Source: Actinomycetota bacterium (GTDB lineage Bacteria; Actinomycetota; Acidimicrobiia; Acidimicrobiales; Iamiaceae). From it: DNA of 64,000 bases. The position numbers and the translations under genes were made by a program. Where the stretch lies: contig JAHBSO010000003.1 of assembly GCA_019639075.1 (NCBI GenBank), positions 169,621 to 233,620 of the forward strand. Reading direction: 5' to 3'. The notes beneath the pieces were generated by a model. The model was not told the origin of the DNA. It saw nothing but the letters and a program-made list of their open reading frames with translations, and did no database searches. The first letter of the stretch is position 1. Every line of letters starts with the position of its first letter. This document shows positions 34,006 to 41,988 of this stretch, piece after piece.

Positions 34006-34785
34006 CGCTGCCGCATCGGGCACCGTCACGTTGATGGTGGCGATCGTCGACCGGTCGTCCTGCGCGAGGCGGGTGGCGACGACCTCGAACTTGGCGCGCA
34101 GCCGATCGGCGTCGCCGACGACGACCACGATGCCGTCGTCCAGCACGAGCTCGATGCCCTCCGCTCCGGAGGTCACCGACTCGACCTGGGCGGCGAGGGC
34201 GCTGGGCATCGCCTCGACGGCCCGGACCCGCGAACGCATGGCCGGCGGCACGAGGTCGCCGGGGGCGGCGCCGTCGGGGCGGGGACCGATCGACGGCAGG
34301 CCGTCGGTGTCGACCGCGGACCCGAGGATCCGGCCCTCGCGGTCGACCAGCAACGGCGACGGGCCGTCGGTCGTGGCCACCCGCACCCGCTCGATGACCG
34401 CGATGCGCACGGTGCCCGGCCAGTCGCGCGTGACGGTGGCGTCGGCCACCCAGGGCAGCCGCTCGATCCTGGTCTCGGCGGCCCCGAGGTCGATCGAGAC
34501 CATCGGCTCGCCGATGTCGATGCGGGCCGCGGCCAGCACCGCGTCGCGGCCGGTCCGGGTGGCACCGACGGTCAGGACGTGGTCGACGTCGAGCAGCGGC
34601 GAGCGGGTGAGGCCGACGGCCCCGGCCACGAGCACGCTGACCAGGGCGAACGCCCCGAACCGGCGGCGCCGACGGCGCACGTCGTCGGCGCGGACCTGCT
34701 CGCGGCGCTGCTGCATGCGGGGGTCGATGCGGCCCGACGCGGCGGCGCGGGGCGACGACGGGCGGACGAGGGTGCCCGTCGTCAT
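33976..34785 (-). CDS. ftsQ: Cell division protein FtsQ (POTRA domain)
   Basis: The 269-aa protein has a basic cytoplasmic N-terminus, one helix (about 47-65, FGAFALVSVLVAGAVGL), a POTRA domain (LLDVDHVLTVGA, LPWVADATVTRDWPGTVRIAVIERV) and a beta-domain of the FtsQ type. It scaffolds the divisome with FtsL. ATG overlaps the murB stop by 4 bp, matching the usual murB-ftsQ order. Confidence 0.88.
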   Translation of the reverse strand: MTTGTLVRPSSPRAAASGRIDPRMQQRREQVRADDVRRRRRRFGAFALVSVLVAGAVGLTRSPLLDVDHVLTVGATRTGRDAVLAAARIDIGEPMVSIDLGAAETRIERLPWVADATVTRDWPGTVRIAVIERVRVATTDGPSPLLVDREGRILGSAVDTDGLPSIGPRPDGAAPGDLVPPAMRSRVRAVEAMPSALAAQVESVTSGAEGIELVLDDGIVVVVGDADRLRAKFEVVATRLAQDDRSTIATINVTVPDAAALTRVPDGGA

Positions 34786-35714
34786 GCCGATCCCTCCGGA
34801 CCGGGCCAGGGCGCGAAACCCACCATGCGGGTCTCGGGGTGCAGCTCGACGCCGTGGGCGTCGCGCACCAGCGCGGCCAGGCGCTCCATGAGGGCCCGCA
34901 CGTCGTCGGCCCGGCCGCCCTCGTCGGCCTGGATGAAGTTGGCGTGCTTGGTCGACACCTCGGCGGTGCCGACCCGCAGGCCCTTGCCGCCGGCGGTGTC
35001 GATCAGTCGGCCGGCGGAGTCCCCGGGCGGGTTCGTGAACACCGAACCGGCGTTGGGGCCGCCGGGCTGGTTGGCCCGGCGCCAGCGGACGATCTCGGCG
35101 ATCTCCGCCTCGCCCGCAGCTCGGTCGCCCGTTGCGAGCTGGAGCTCGGCCCACACGACCACCTGCGAGGGCGTCACCGCGGACGAGCGGTAGCCGAGGT
35201 CGAGCGCTGTGACGTCCACCACCCCATCCTGTTCGCCGTGGAGGTCGACGACGCGGACCCTGCGCAGCGACCGGGCGAGGTCCGAGCCGTGGCCGCCGGC
35301 GTTCATCCGGACGGCACCGCCGATCGAACCGGGCACCCCGACCGCCCACTCGAAGCCGGTGAGGCCGGCCGCCGCGGTCCGTCGGGCCACCACGGGCAGC
35401 GACGCCGCTCCCCCGGCCCGGACGACGTCGCCGGTGACCAGGACCTCGGCGAACGACGGTCCGAGCTGGACCGCCAACCCGTCGAAGCCGGCGTCGGCCA
35501 CCAGCAGGTTGGACCCCTTCCCGACCACCAGGACCGCGACGTCGGCTGCCGTGGCGGCCGCGGCCACGCGGCGCAGGACGTCCTCGTCGTCCACCAGGAC
35601 GAACCGGCGGGCCGGGCCACCGACCCGGTAGGTGGTGAGCGGACCGAGCGGGACGTCGACGTCCAGGACATCGCCGAGCGCGTCGTCGAGCGCCGCGAGC
35701 GCCGCCGTGCTCAC
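34782..35714 (-). CDS. murB: UDP-N-acetylenolpyruvoylglucosamine reductase (MurB)
   Basis: The 310-aa FAD enzyme shows LTTYRVGGPARRFV, VVGKGSNLLVAD (FAD pyrophosphate loop), VPGSIGGAVRMNAG and AGSVFTNPPGD with the proton-donor Ser, followed by HANFI. It reduces the enolpyruvyl group to form UDP-MurNAc in the cytoplasm. GTG overlaps the murC stop (GTGA). Confidence 0.95.
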   Translation of the reverse strand: MSTAALAALDDALGDVLDVDVPLGPLTTYRVGGPARRFVLVDDEDVLRRVAAAATAADVAVLVVGKGSNLLVADAGFDGLAVQLGPSFAEVLVTGDVVRAGGAASLPVVARRTAAAGLTGFEWAVGVPGSIGGAVRMNAGGHGSDLARSLRRVRVVDLHGEQDGVVDVTALDLGYRSSAVTPSQVVVWAELQLATGDRAAGEAEIAEIVRWRRANQPGGPNAGSVFTNPPGDSAGRLIDTAGGKGLRVGTAEVSTKHANFIQADEGGRADDVRALMERLAALVRDAHGVELHPETRMVGFAPWPGPEGSA

Positions 35715-37138
35715 GACGCCCGCCGGGCCAGGCCGTCGAGGATGGGTCGGCCGGCGAGGTGCACGTCGCCCGCGCCCACGGTGAGGACCAGGTCGTCGGG
35801 GCGGGCGTTGGCGACGACCCACGCGACCGCGTCGTCGAGGGTGGGCGTCCAGGCCGCGTTCGCCCACGGCCGCTCGTCGAGCAGCGCCCCGAGGATCAGC
35901 CGGCCGGAGACGCCCTCGACCGGCGGTTCGCCGGCCGAGTACACCTCGGTGACCGCGACCAGGTCGGCGGCGGTGAGGGCGTCACCGAAGTCGCGCCACT
36001 GGTCGCGGGTGCGGGAGTACCGCTGGGGTTGGAACACGACCAGCACCCGACCCCAGCCGGCCTCGGCGGCCGAGGCCACGAGCGCGCGGAGCTTGCCCGG
36101 GTTGTGGGCGTAGTCGTCGACGACGGTGACACCGGCCTCGGTGCCGGCCACCGAGAACCGCCGGGCGACGCCGGTGTAGGCGGCGAGCGCGTCGGCCGCG
36201 GCGCGGGGATCGACACCGAGCGACGCAGCCGCGGCGATGGCGGCGGCCGCGTTGCGGGAGTGGTGGCGGCCGGGCGTGCCGATGCGGACCGGACCGATCG
36301 AGGTGCCGTCGACGTCGAGCTCGAAGGTGGTGGTGAGCCGGTCGACGACCACGTCGTGCACCAGGTAGCGGGCCCCTGGCGCCTCGCCGACGGTGATCGC
36401 GCCGTGGGCTCCGGCCACCCGCGACGCCCGCACGTCGACGGCGCCGACCGTGCGGGGGTCGTCGAGGCCGACCACGGCGGTGGAGGCGGCGGCCACGAAG
36501 CGGTCGAAGCCCGCCTCGATCGCGTCGAGGTCGCCCCAGAACTCCAGGTGGTCCTCGTCGATGTTGGTCACGACGACGGTGGCCGCGCCGAGCTGGAGGA
36601 ACGAGCCGTCGCTCTCGTCGGCCTCGACCACGAACACCCCGTCGGGCCCGGCCCACCGGGCGGCCTCGCCGAGCGCGGGCGGCACCGAGCCGATGAGGAA
36701 CGAGGGGTCGGCCCCCACCCCGTGGAGCAGGGTGGCCAGCATCGCCGTGGTCGAGGTCTTGCCGTGGGTTCCCGACACGGCGACGGTCGGCCGGGCCGCA
36801 CAGATCGCGGCCAGGATCGTGGCCCGGTCGACCAGCTGCCGGCCGGTGACCTCGGCGCGACTGCGGTCCTCGGGCGTCGGCGGGAAGGCGGTCGAGTGGG
36901 CCACGACCTCGGCGCCGACCGCGTCGGCCGAGGCGAAGAGCTCCTCGGCGGTGACGACCGTCGGTTCGACGCCGGCGGCGCGCAGCGCGGGCCATGCCTT
37001 GGTCTCGGTGACGTCGACGCCGGTGACCCGGTGGCCCATGGTGGCGAGGATCACCGCGATCGCGCTGATGCCGGCACCGCCCACGCCGACCAGGTGGATC
37101 GACCGGGGCGTCGCGAGGTCGACCTCGGCGTCAGGCAC
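35711..37138 (-). CDS. murC: UDP-N-acetylmuramate-L-alanine ligase (MurC)
   Basis: The 475-aa Mur ligase has HLVGVGGAGISAIA at the N-terminus, P-loop AVSGTHGKTSTTAML, VVEADESDGSFL and VVDDYAHNPGKLRAL. It adds L-Ala to UDP-MurNAc. Start GTG overlaps murG by 8 bp. It is one of only two Mur ligases in the cluster. Confidence 0.96.
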   Translation of the reverse strand: MPDAEVDLATPRSIHLVGVGGAGISAIAVILATMGHRVTGVDVTETKAWPALRAAGVEPTVVTAEELFASADAVGAEVVAHSTAFPPTPEDRSRAEVTGRQLVDRATILAAICAARPTVAVSGTHGKTSTTAMLATLLHGVGADPSFLIGSVPPALGEAARWAGPDGVFVVEADESDGSFLQLGAATVVVTNIDEDHLEFWGDLDAIEAGFDRFVAAASTAVVGLDDPRTVGAVDVRASRVAGAHGAITVGEAPGARYLVHDVVVDRLTTTFELDVDGTSIGPVRIGTPGRHHSRNAAAAIAAAASLGVDPRAAADALAAYTGVARRFSVAGTEAGVTVVDDYAHNPGKLRALVASAAEAGWGRVLVVFQPQRYSRTRDQWRDFGDALTAADLVAVTEVYSAGEPPVEGVSGRLILGALLDERPWANAAWTPTLDDAVAWVVANARPDDLVLTVGAGDVHLAGRPILDGLARRAS

Positions 37139-38252
37139 GGGCCGACGCCTCCACGACCGCCGCGGCCCGCTCGGCCGCGTCGACGCTGGCCGCCGCCCGC
37201 ATGGCCCGACCCATGGTCTCCACCGTGTCGGGTCCGGCGAGCAGGCGGTCCAACTCCCGTTCCAGCCGGTCGGAGTCGAGCTCGTCGTCCGGGACCACCA
37301 CGGCGCCGCCGGTCGACGCCACCGCCTCGGCGTTGGCCCGCTGGTGGTCGCGCGTGGCGATCGGCAACGGCACGAGCACCGCGGGCAGGCCGGCGGCCAT
37401 GAGCTCGAACACCGAGCCGCCCGAGCGGGTGACCGCGAGGTCGGCCGCGTCGAGGAGCAGGTCCATGCGGTCCTCGTACTCGACGATCTGGTAGCAGAGC
37501 CCGTCGGCGGGCAGCTCGGGGGCGTCGGCGACGAAGTCGGCGTGGTCGCGGCGGCCGACGACGTGGCGGACGGCCAGGTCTCGCCGGTCGGCCCAGCGGT
37601 CGACCAGGCCGCGCACCGCCTGGTTGATGCGCCGGGAGCCGAGGGAACCGGCGAAGACGGCGATCACGGTGCGATCCGCCGGCAGCCCGAGCGCGGCCCG
37701 TGCCCCCGCGGGATCGGGGTGCTCGGCGATCCGGCGGATCTCGGGCCGCAACGGGTTGCCGGTGACCGTCGAGCGGGGCAGGTCGGTCCCCTCGAACGAC
37801 ACGGCCGAGGCGGTGGCGAAGCGGCGCAGCAGCCGGTTGACCGCGCCGGCCTTCCGGTTCTGCTCGAGGAGCACGATCGGCGTGCGGGTCACGACCGCGC
37901 CGAGGCCGCAGGCGAACGACGCGTAGCCGCCGAGGACGACGACGACGGCAGGGCGGCGGCGGCGGACGATGCCGATCCCCCGGGCCATCGCCCGGAGCAG
38001 ATCGAGGATCGCGGCGACGTTGGCGAAGCTCAACCGGCGCTGGATGCCCCGGCCGGGCAGGACGTCGACGGTGAAGCCGGCCTCGGGCACCAGCGTGGAC
38101 TCCGGGCCCCGCTCGGCCCCGACGAAGTGGATCGACGACCGGTCGTGACCGTCGGCGACGAGGGCCTCCGCGACCGCGAGCCCGGGGAGGAGGTGGCCGG
38201 CGGTGCCACCTCCGGCCACGATCGCCCAGGTGGTCGGTCCGGTGCCGGTCAC
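37131..38252 (-). CDS. murG: UDP-GlcNAc transferase MurG (lipid II synthesis)
   Basis: The 373-aa GT28 enzyme shows VAGGGTAGHLLPGLAVAE, GGYASFACGLGA, TGNPLRPEI, and the donor-binding TRSGGSVFELMAAGLPAVLVPLP. It adds GlcNAc to lipid I on the inner membrane face. GTG overlaps the ftsW stop (GTGA). Confidence 0.96.
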   Translation of the reverse strand: MTGTGPTTWAIVAGGGTAGHLLPGLAVAEALVADGHDRSSIHFVGAERGPESTLVPEAGFTVDVLPGRGIQRRLSFANVAAILDLLRAMARGIGIVRRRRPAVVVVLGGYASFACGLGAVVTRTPIVLLEQNRKAGAVNRLLRRFATASAVSFEGTDLPRSTVTGNPLRPEIRRIAEHPDPAGARAALGLPADRTVIAVFAGSLGSRRINQAVRGLVDRWADRRDLAVRHVVGRRDHADFVADAPELPADGLCYQIVEYEDRMDLLLDAADLAVTRSGGSVFELMAAGLPAVLVPLPIATRDHQRANAEAVASTGGAVVVPDDELDSDRLERELDRLLAGPDTVETMGRAMRAAASVDAAERAAAVVEASARA

Positions 38253-39481
38253 GGGCGCGCACCCCGGCCGGTGGGCACCGACCGGAGCCGACGGCGGGGG
38301 GTGGTCTCGGCCGGGTGGCGGGCGATGTTGAGCAGCAGCCCGACCGCGGCCAGGTTGACGATCTGGGCGGACCCGCCGAAGGAGATGAACGGCAGCGGCA
38401 CGCCGGTGAGCGGCATGGCCCCGGTGACCACGGCCATGTTCATGATCGCCTGCACCCCGAGCCAGGCGGTGATGCCGACGGCGACGAGCAGCGAGAAGCG
38501 GTCCTCCGCGGCCATCGCGATCGATGCGCCGGCGAGGATGAACGCCAGGAACGCGACGATCACGAACACCGCGCCGAGCAGACCCAGCTCCTCGCCGACG
38601 ATGGCGAAGATGAAGTCGTTGAACGCGTAGGGGAGGTAGCCCCACTTGACCGTGGAGCGGCCGACGCCCCGACCGAACCAGCCGCCGTTGGCGAAGCCGA
38701 TCATCGCCTGACCGGTCTGGTAGCCGACGTTGCCGAGGTCGCCCCGGGGGTCGAGGAACGCGAGGAGGCGCCGGAGGCGGAACGGCTCGAGCAGCACGAA
38801 CAGCCCGGCCACGGCCGCCGCGCACGCGCCGACGACCCCGAGGGGCAGCACCTTGACCCCGGCGACCCACACCACCGTCATCACCATGGTGGCGATGATG
38901 ATCGTGGTCCCGAGGTTCGGCTGCGCCATCACGAGCGCGCAGACCACCACCAGCGGGATCAGCACGGGCCGGAGGCTCTCGCGCCAGTCGTCGAGCTGGC
39001 GCTCGCGACGGGCGAGGATGTCGGCAACCGCGAGCAGCAGGGCGAACTTCACGAACTCCGACGGCTGGAGCTGGATCGGCCCGACGGCGATCCAGCGCGC
39101 CGCGCCGTTCTTGGTGGCGCCGATGCCGGGGATCAGCACCAGGACCAGTGGCACCAGCGACGCCACCAGCATCGGGTAGGCCCATCGGCGCCAGAACTGC
39201 ACCGAGACCATCAGCATCACCAGCAGGACGCAGAAGCCGATCCCGGTGAACATCAGCTGGCGGCGGGCGTAGAACCACGGCGAGGCCCCGTCGGTGAGCC
39301 GGGCCGAGGCGACCGACGACGACGAGATCACCATGAGGATCCCGATCATGTTCAGCACGGTCACGATCGAGGCGAGGATCCAGAAGCGGGCGGTGGCGAC
39401 CCCGGGCATCGCCAGCCGGCGGGCGGTGGCGGGCGCGGCGGTGCGGCCCCGGAGCGACGGGTGCCCGAGCGCGGTGGTCAC
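38249..39481 (-). CDS. ftsW: SEDS glycosyltransferase FtsW
   Basis: The 410-aa protein has about ten membrane segments and the SEDS blocks GAARWIAVGPIQLQPSEFVK, VMAQPNLGTT, FAIVGEELGLLG and PLPFISFGGSAQ. With FtsI it polymerises septal lipid II. GTG at 39481 overlaps the mraY stop (GTGA), which leaves no room for murD between mraY and ftsW, where it normally lies. Confidence 0.95.
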   Translation of the reverse strand: MTTALGHPSLRGRTAAPATARRLAMPGVATARFWILASIVTVLNMIGILMVISSSSVASARLTDGASPWFYARRQLMFTGIGFCVLLVMLMVSVQFWRRWAYPMLVASLVPLVLVLIPGIGATKNGAARWIAVGPIQLQPSEFVKFALLLAVADILARRERQLDDWRESLRPVLIPLVVVCALVMAQPNLGTTIIIATMVMTVVWVAGVKVLPLGVVGACAAAVAGLFVLLEPFRLRRLLAFLDPRGDLGNVGYQTGQAMIGFANGGWFGRGVGRSTVKWGYLPYAFNDFIFAIVGEELGLLGAVFVIVAFLAFILAGASIAMAAEDRFSLLVAVGITAWLGVQAIMNMAVVTGAMPLTGVPLPFISFGGSAQIVNLAAVGLLLNIARHPAETTPRRRLRSVPTGRGARP

Positions 39482-40563
39482 GACCCACCGGCCAGGGTGG
39501 AGACGAAGCCGAAGTCGACCCGGTACAGGCCGTTGAAGTCGGCGTAGAAGATGCCGAGCCCGAGCGCGGTGGCCAGGCCGGCGACGATCCAGAACCGCAC
39601 GATGACGGTGTTCTCGTGCCAACCCATCAGCTCGTAGTGGTGGTGGATCGGCGCCATGCGGAAGATGCGGCGTCCGAACACCTGGAACGAGAACACCTGG
39701 AGCATCACCGAGACCGTCTCGATGACGAACAGCGCGCCGATGATCGGCAGCAGCAGCATCGTGTCGAGCGTGAGCGCCAGGCCGGCGAGCCCGGCACCGA
39801 TCGCCAGGCTGCCCGTGTCGCCCATGAAGATGCGGGCCGGGTGGGCGTTCCACCACAGGAACCCGGTGCAGCCGCCGAGCATCGCCGCCGCGACGACGGC
39901 CAGGTCGAGGGCGTGCTCGACCTGGTAGATCTCGGGGTTGCGGAACGCCCAGAAGCCGATGATCGTGAACGCGCTGAAGGCGAAGATCGACGAGCCGGCG
40001 GCGAGTCCGTCGAGCCCGTCGGTGAGGTTCACGGCGTTGGTCGACCCCATGATCAGCAGGACCGACCAGACCACCCAGCCGACCTTGCCGAAGTCGATGT
40101 CGAGCAGGCCGGAGCCGGCGAACGAGTCGAACCGGGTGAACGACAGCGTGGTGTGCACGCCGGTCTGGGTGACCGTGAGCACCGCGAACCCGACGGCCAC
40201 CGCGAGGAGGCCGAGGACCTTCATCCGGGCGTTGAGGCCGAGGTTCCGCTCCCGCTTGATCGCGATCCAGTCGTCGAGGAAGCCGACGATGCCCGCGCCC
40301 ACGACGAGGGCCAGCACGAGGATGCCCGACCGGGTGAAGACCACCCGGCTGCGGATGTGGGCCATCGTGTAGCCGACGACGGCGCCCACGACGATCGCGA
40401 CGCCGCCCATGGTGGGCGTGCCGGCCTTGGTCTGGTGGCCCTTCGGGCCCTCCTCGCGGATCGGCTGGCCGATGCGGTGCTCGACCAGCCAGGTGATGAG
40501 GTAGCGGGTGCCGACGAGGGAGGTGGCGAGGGCCAGACCGCCGGCCATGAGCAGGGCGATCAC
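39478..40563 (-). CDS. mraY: Phospho-MurNAc-pentapeptide transferase (MraY)
   Basis: The 361-aa membrane enzyme has GHQTKAGTPTMGGVAI, VGFLDDWIAIKR, NAVNLTDGLDGLA and MAPIHHHYELMGWHE, the catalytic Asp and His sets. It makes lipid I from UDP-MurNAc-pentapeptide and undecaprenyl phosphate. GTG overlaps the murE stop (GTGA), which leaves no room for murF between murE and mraY. Confidence 0.97.
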   Translation of the reverse strand: MIALLMAGGLALATSLVGTRYLITWLVEHRIGQPIREEGPKGHQTKAGTPTMGGVAIVVGAVVGYTMAHIRSRVVFTRSGILVLALVVGAGIVGFLDDWIAIKRERNLGLNARMKVLGLLAVAVGFAVLTVTQTGVHTTLSFTRFDSFAGSGLLDIDFGKVGWVVWSVLLIMGSTNAVNLTDGLDGLAAGSSIFAFSAFTIIGFWAFRNPEIYQVEHALDLAVVAAAMLGGCTGFLWWNAHPARIFMGDTGSLAIGAGLAGLALTLDTMLLLPIIGALFVIETVSVMLQVFSFQVFGRRIFRMAPIHHHYELMGWHENTVIVRFWIVAGLATALGLGIFYADFNGLYRVDFGFVSTLAGGS

Positions 40564-41981
40564 GACGCGACCCCCGCGGCCCGGATCGCGGCCCGGAGCT
40601 CGACTCGGTCGTCGAACGGCAGCACCTCGTCGCCGATGGTCTGGGTGGTCTCGTGACCCTTGCCGGCGACGACCAGCACGTCGCCGGGGCGCGCCTCGGC
40701 GACCGCGACCGCGATCGCGGCACGGCGGTCGGGCTCGGTCCGGAGGTCGCGCGGGTCGTCCATGCCTCGTTCCACCTCGTCGATGATCGCGGCCGGATCC
40801 TCGTGGCGCGGGTTGTCGGTCGTGACCACGACGACGTCGGCGAGGCGGGCCGCCACCTCACCCATGAACGGTCGCTTGGTGCGGTCCCGATCGCCCCCGG
40901 CACCGAAGACCAGGATGACCCGTCCGACGTCGGCCAGCTCCCGGGCCGCGGTCAGGAGCTGCTCGAGGCCGTCAGGGGTGTGCGCGTAGTCGACGGCGGC
41001 CAGGTAGGGCTGGCCCTCGGCCACGACCTCGAACCGGCCGGGGACCGGCCCGGCGGCGGCCAGGCCCCGGGCGATCGCCGCGGGCTCGATGCCCACCGCC
41101 TCGGCCGCGGTGGCCGCCGCGAGCGCGTTGGCCACGTTGAAGCGTCCCGCCAGACCGATCCGCACCTCGACGCCACGCCAGGTGAAGGTCGACCCGTCGA
41201 CGCCGAGGTGCAGGTCGGAGACGTCGTCGAAGGAGAAGCCGACGCTCGGGACCGTGGCCGCGTCTCGGAGCAGGCGGCCGTACGGGTCGTCGAGGTTCAG
41301 CACGGCGAGCCCGGTCAGCTCGGGCTCGAAGAGCATCGCCTTGGCGGCGAAGTACGAGGCCATGTCGACGTGGTGGTCGAGGTGGTCCCGGCTCAGGTTG
41401 GTGAACACGGCGACGCGAAACCTCGTGCCGTCGACGCGGTGCAGGTCGAGCGCGTGCGACGAGACCTCCATGGCGACCGCCTCGGTGCCCGCCTCGACCA
41501 GGTCGGCCAGCCGGGCCTGCAGCTCGGGCGCCTCCGGCGTCGTCCGCGCCCCGGTGAGGGTGCCGATCACCGACGCCGGCACCCCGGCCGCCTCGAAGAT
41601 CGACGCCAGCAGGTGGACGGTGGTCGTCTTGCCGTTGGTCCCGGTGACGCCGACGACCAGCAGGTCGTGGGAGGGATCGCCGGCCAGCACCGCCGCGGCC
41701 GGGCCCATCGCGGCCCGCACCGACGTGACCTGCACCTCGGGGACGCCGAGGTCGAGCGGCCGCTCGCACAGGAGGGCGGCGGCGCCGGCCGACACCGCGG
41801 CGGGCGCGTGGTCGTGCCCGTCGGCGGTGGCGCCGGGCACGCAGCAGAAGAGCGCGCCGGCGACCACGTGGCGCGAGTCGTGGACGGCGCGGGTGAGCGC
41901 GACGTCGTCGCGGCCGCGCACGGAGGCGTTCTGGAATGCGGGGCGGTCGGCGACCGCACCGAGGAGCTCGGACAGCAACAT
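40560..41981 (-). CDS. murE: UDP-MurNAc-tripeptide synthetase (MurE)
   Basis: The 473-aa Mur ligase has the P-loop VTGTNGKTTTVHLL, VAMEVSSHALDLHRVDGT, and TTDNPRHEDP, which matches the DNPRxExP motif for meso-diaminopimelate, so the wall should be DAP-type. It adds the third residue to UDP-MurNAc-L-Ala-D-Glu. It follows ftsI with a 7-bp gap. Confidence 0.95.
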   Translation of the reverse strand: MLLSELLGAVADRPAFQNASVRGRDDVALTRAVHDSRHVVAGALFCCVPGATADGHDHAPAAVSAGAAALLCERPLDLGVPEVQVTSVRAAMGPAAAVLAGDPSHDLLVVGVTGTNGKTTTVHLLASIFEAAGVPASVIGTLTGARTTPEAPELQARLADLVEAGTEAVAMEVSSHALDLHRVDGTRFRVAVFTNLSRDHLDHHVDMASYFAAKAMLFEPELTGLAVLNLDDPYGRLLRDAATVPSVGFSFDDVSDLHLGVDGSTFTWRGVEVRIGLAGRFNVANALAAATAAEAVGIEPAAIARGLAAAGPVPGRFEVVAEGQPYLAAVDYAHTPDGLEQLLTAARELADVGRVILVFGAGGDRDRTKRPFMGEVAARLADVVVVTTDNPRHEDPAAIIDEVERGMDDPRDLRTEPDRRAAIAVAVAEARPGDVLVVAGKGHETTQTIGDEVLPFDDRVELRAAIRAAGVAS

Positions 41982-41988
41982 CGGACCG

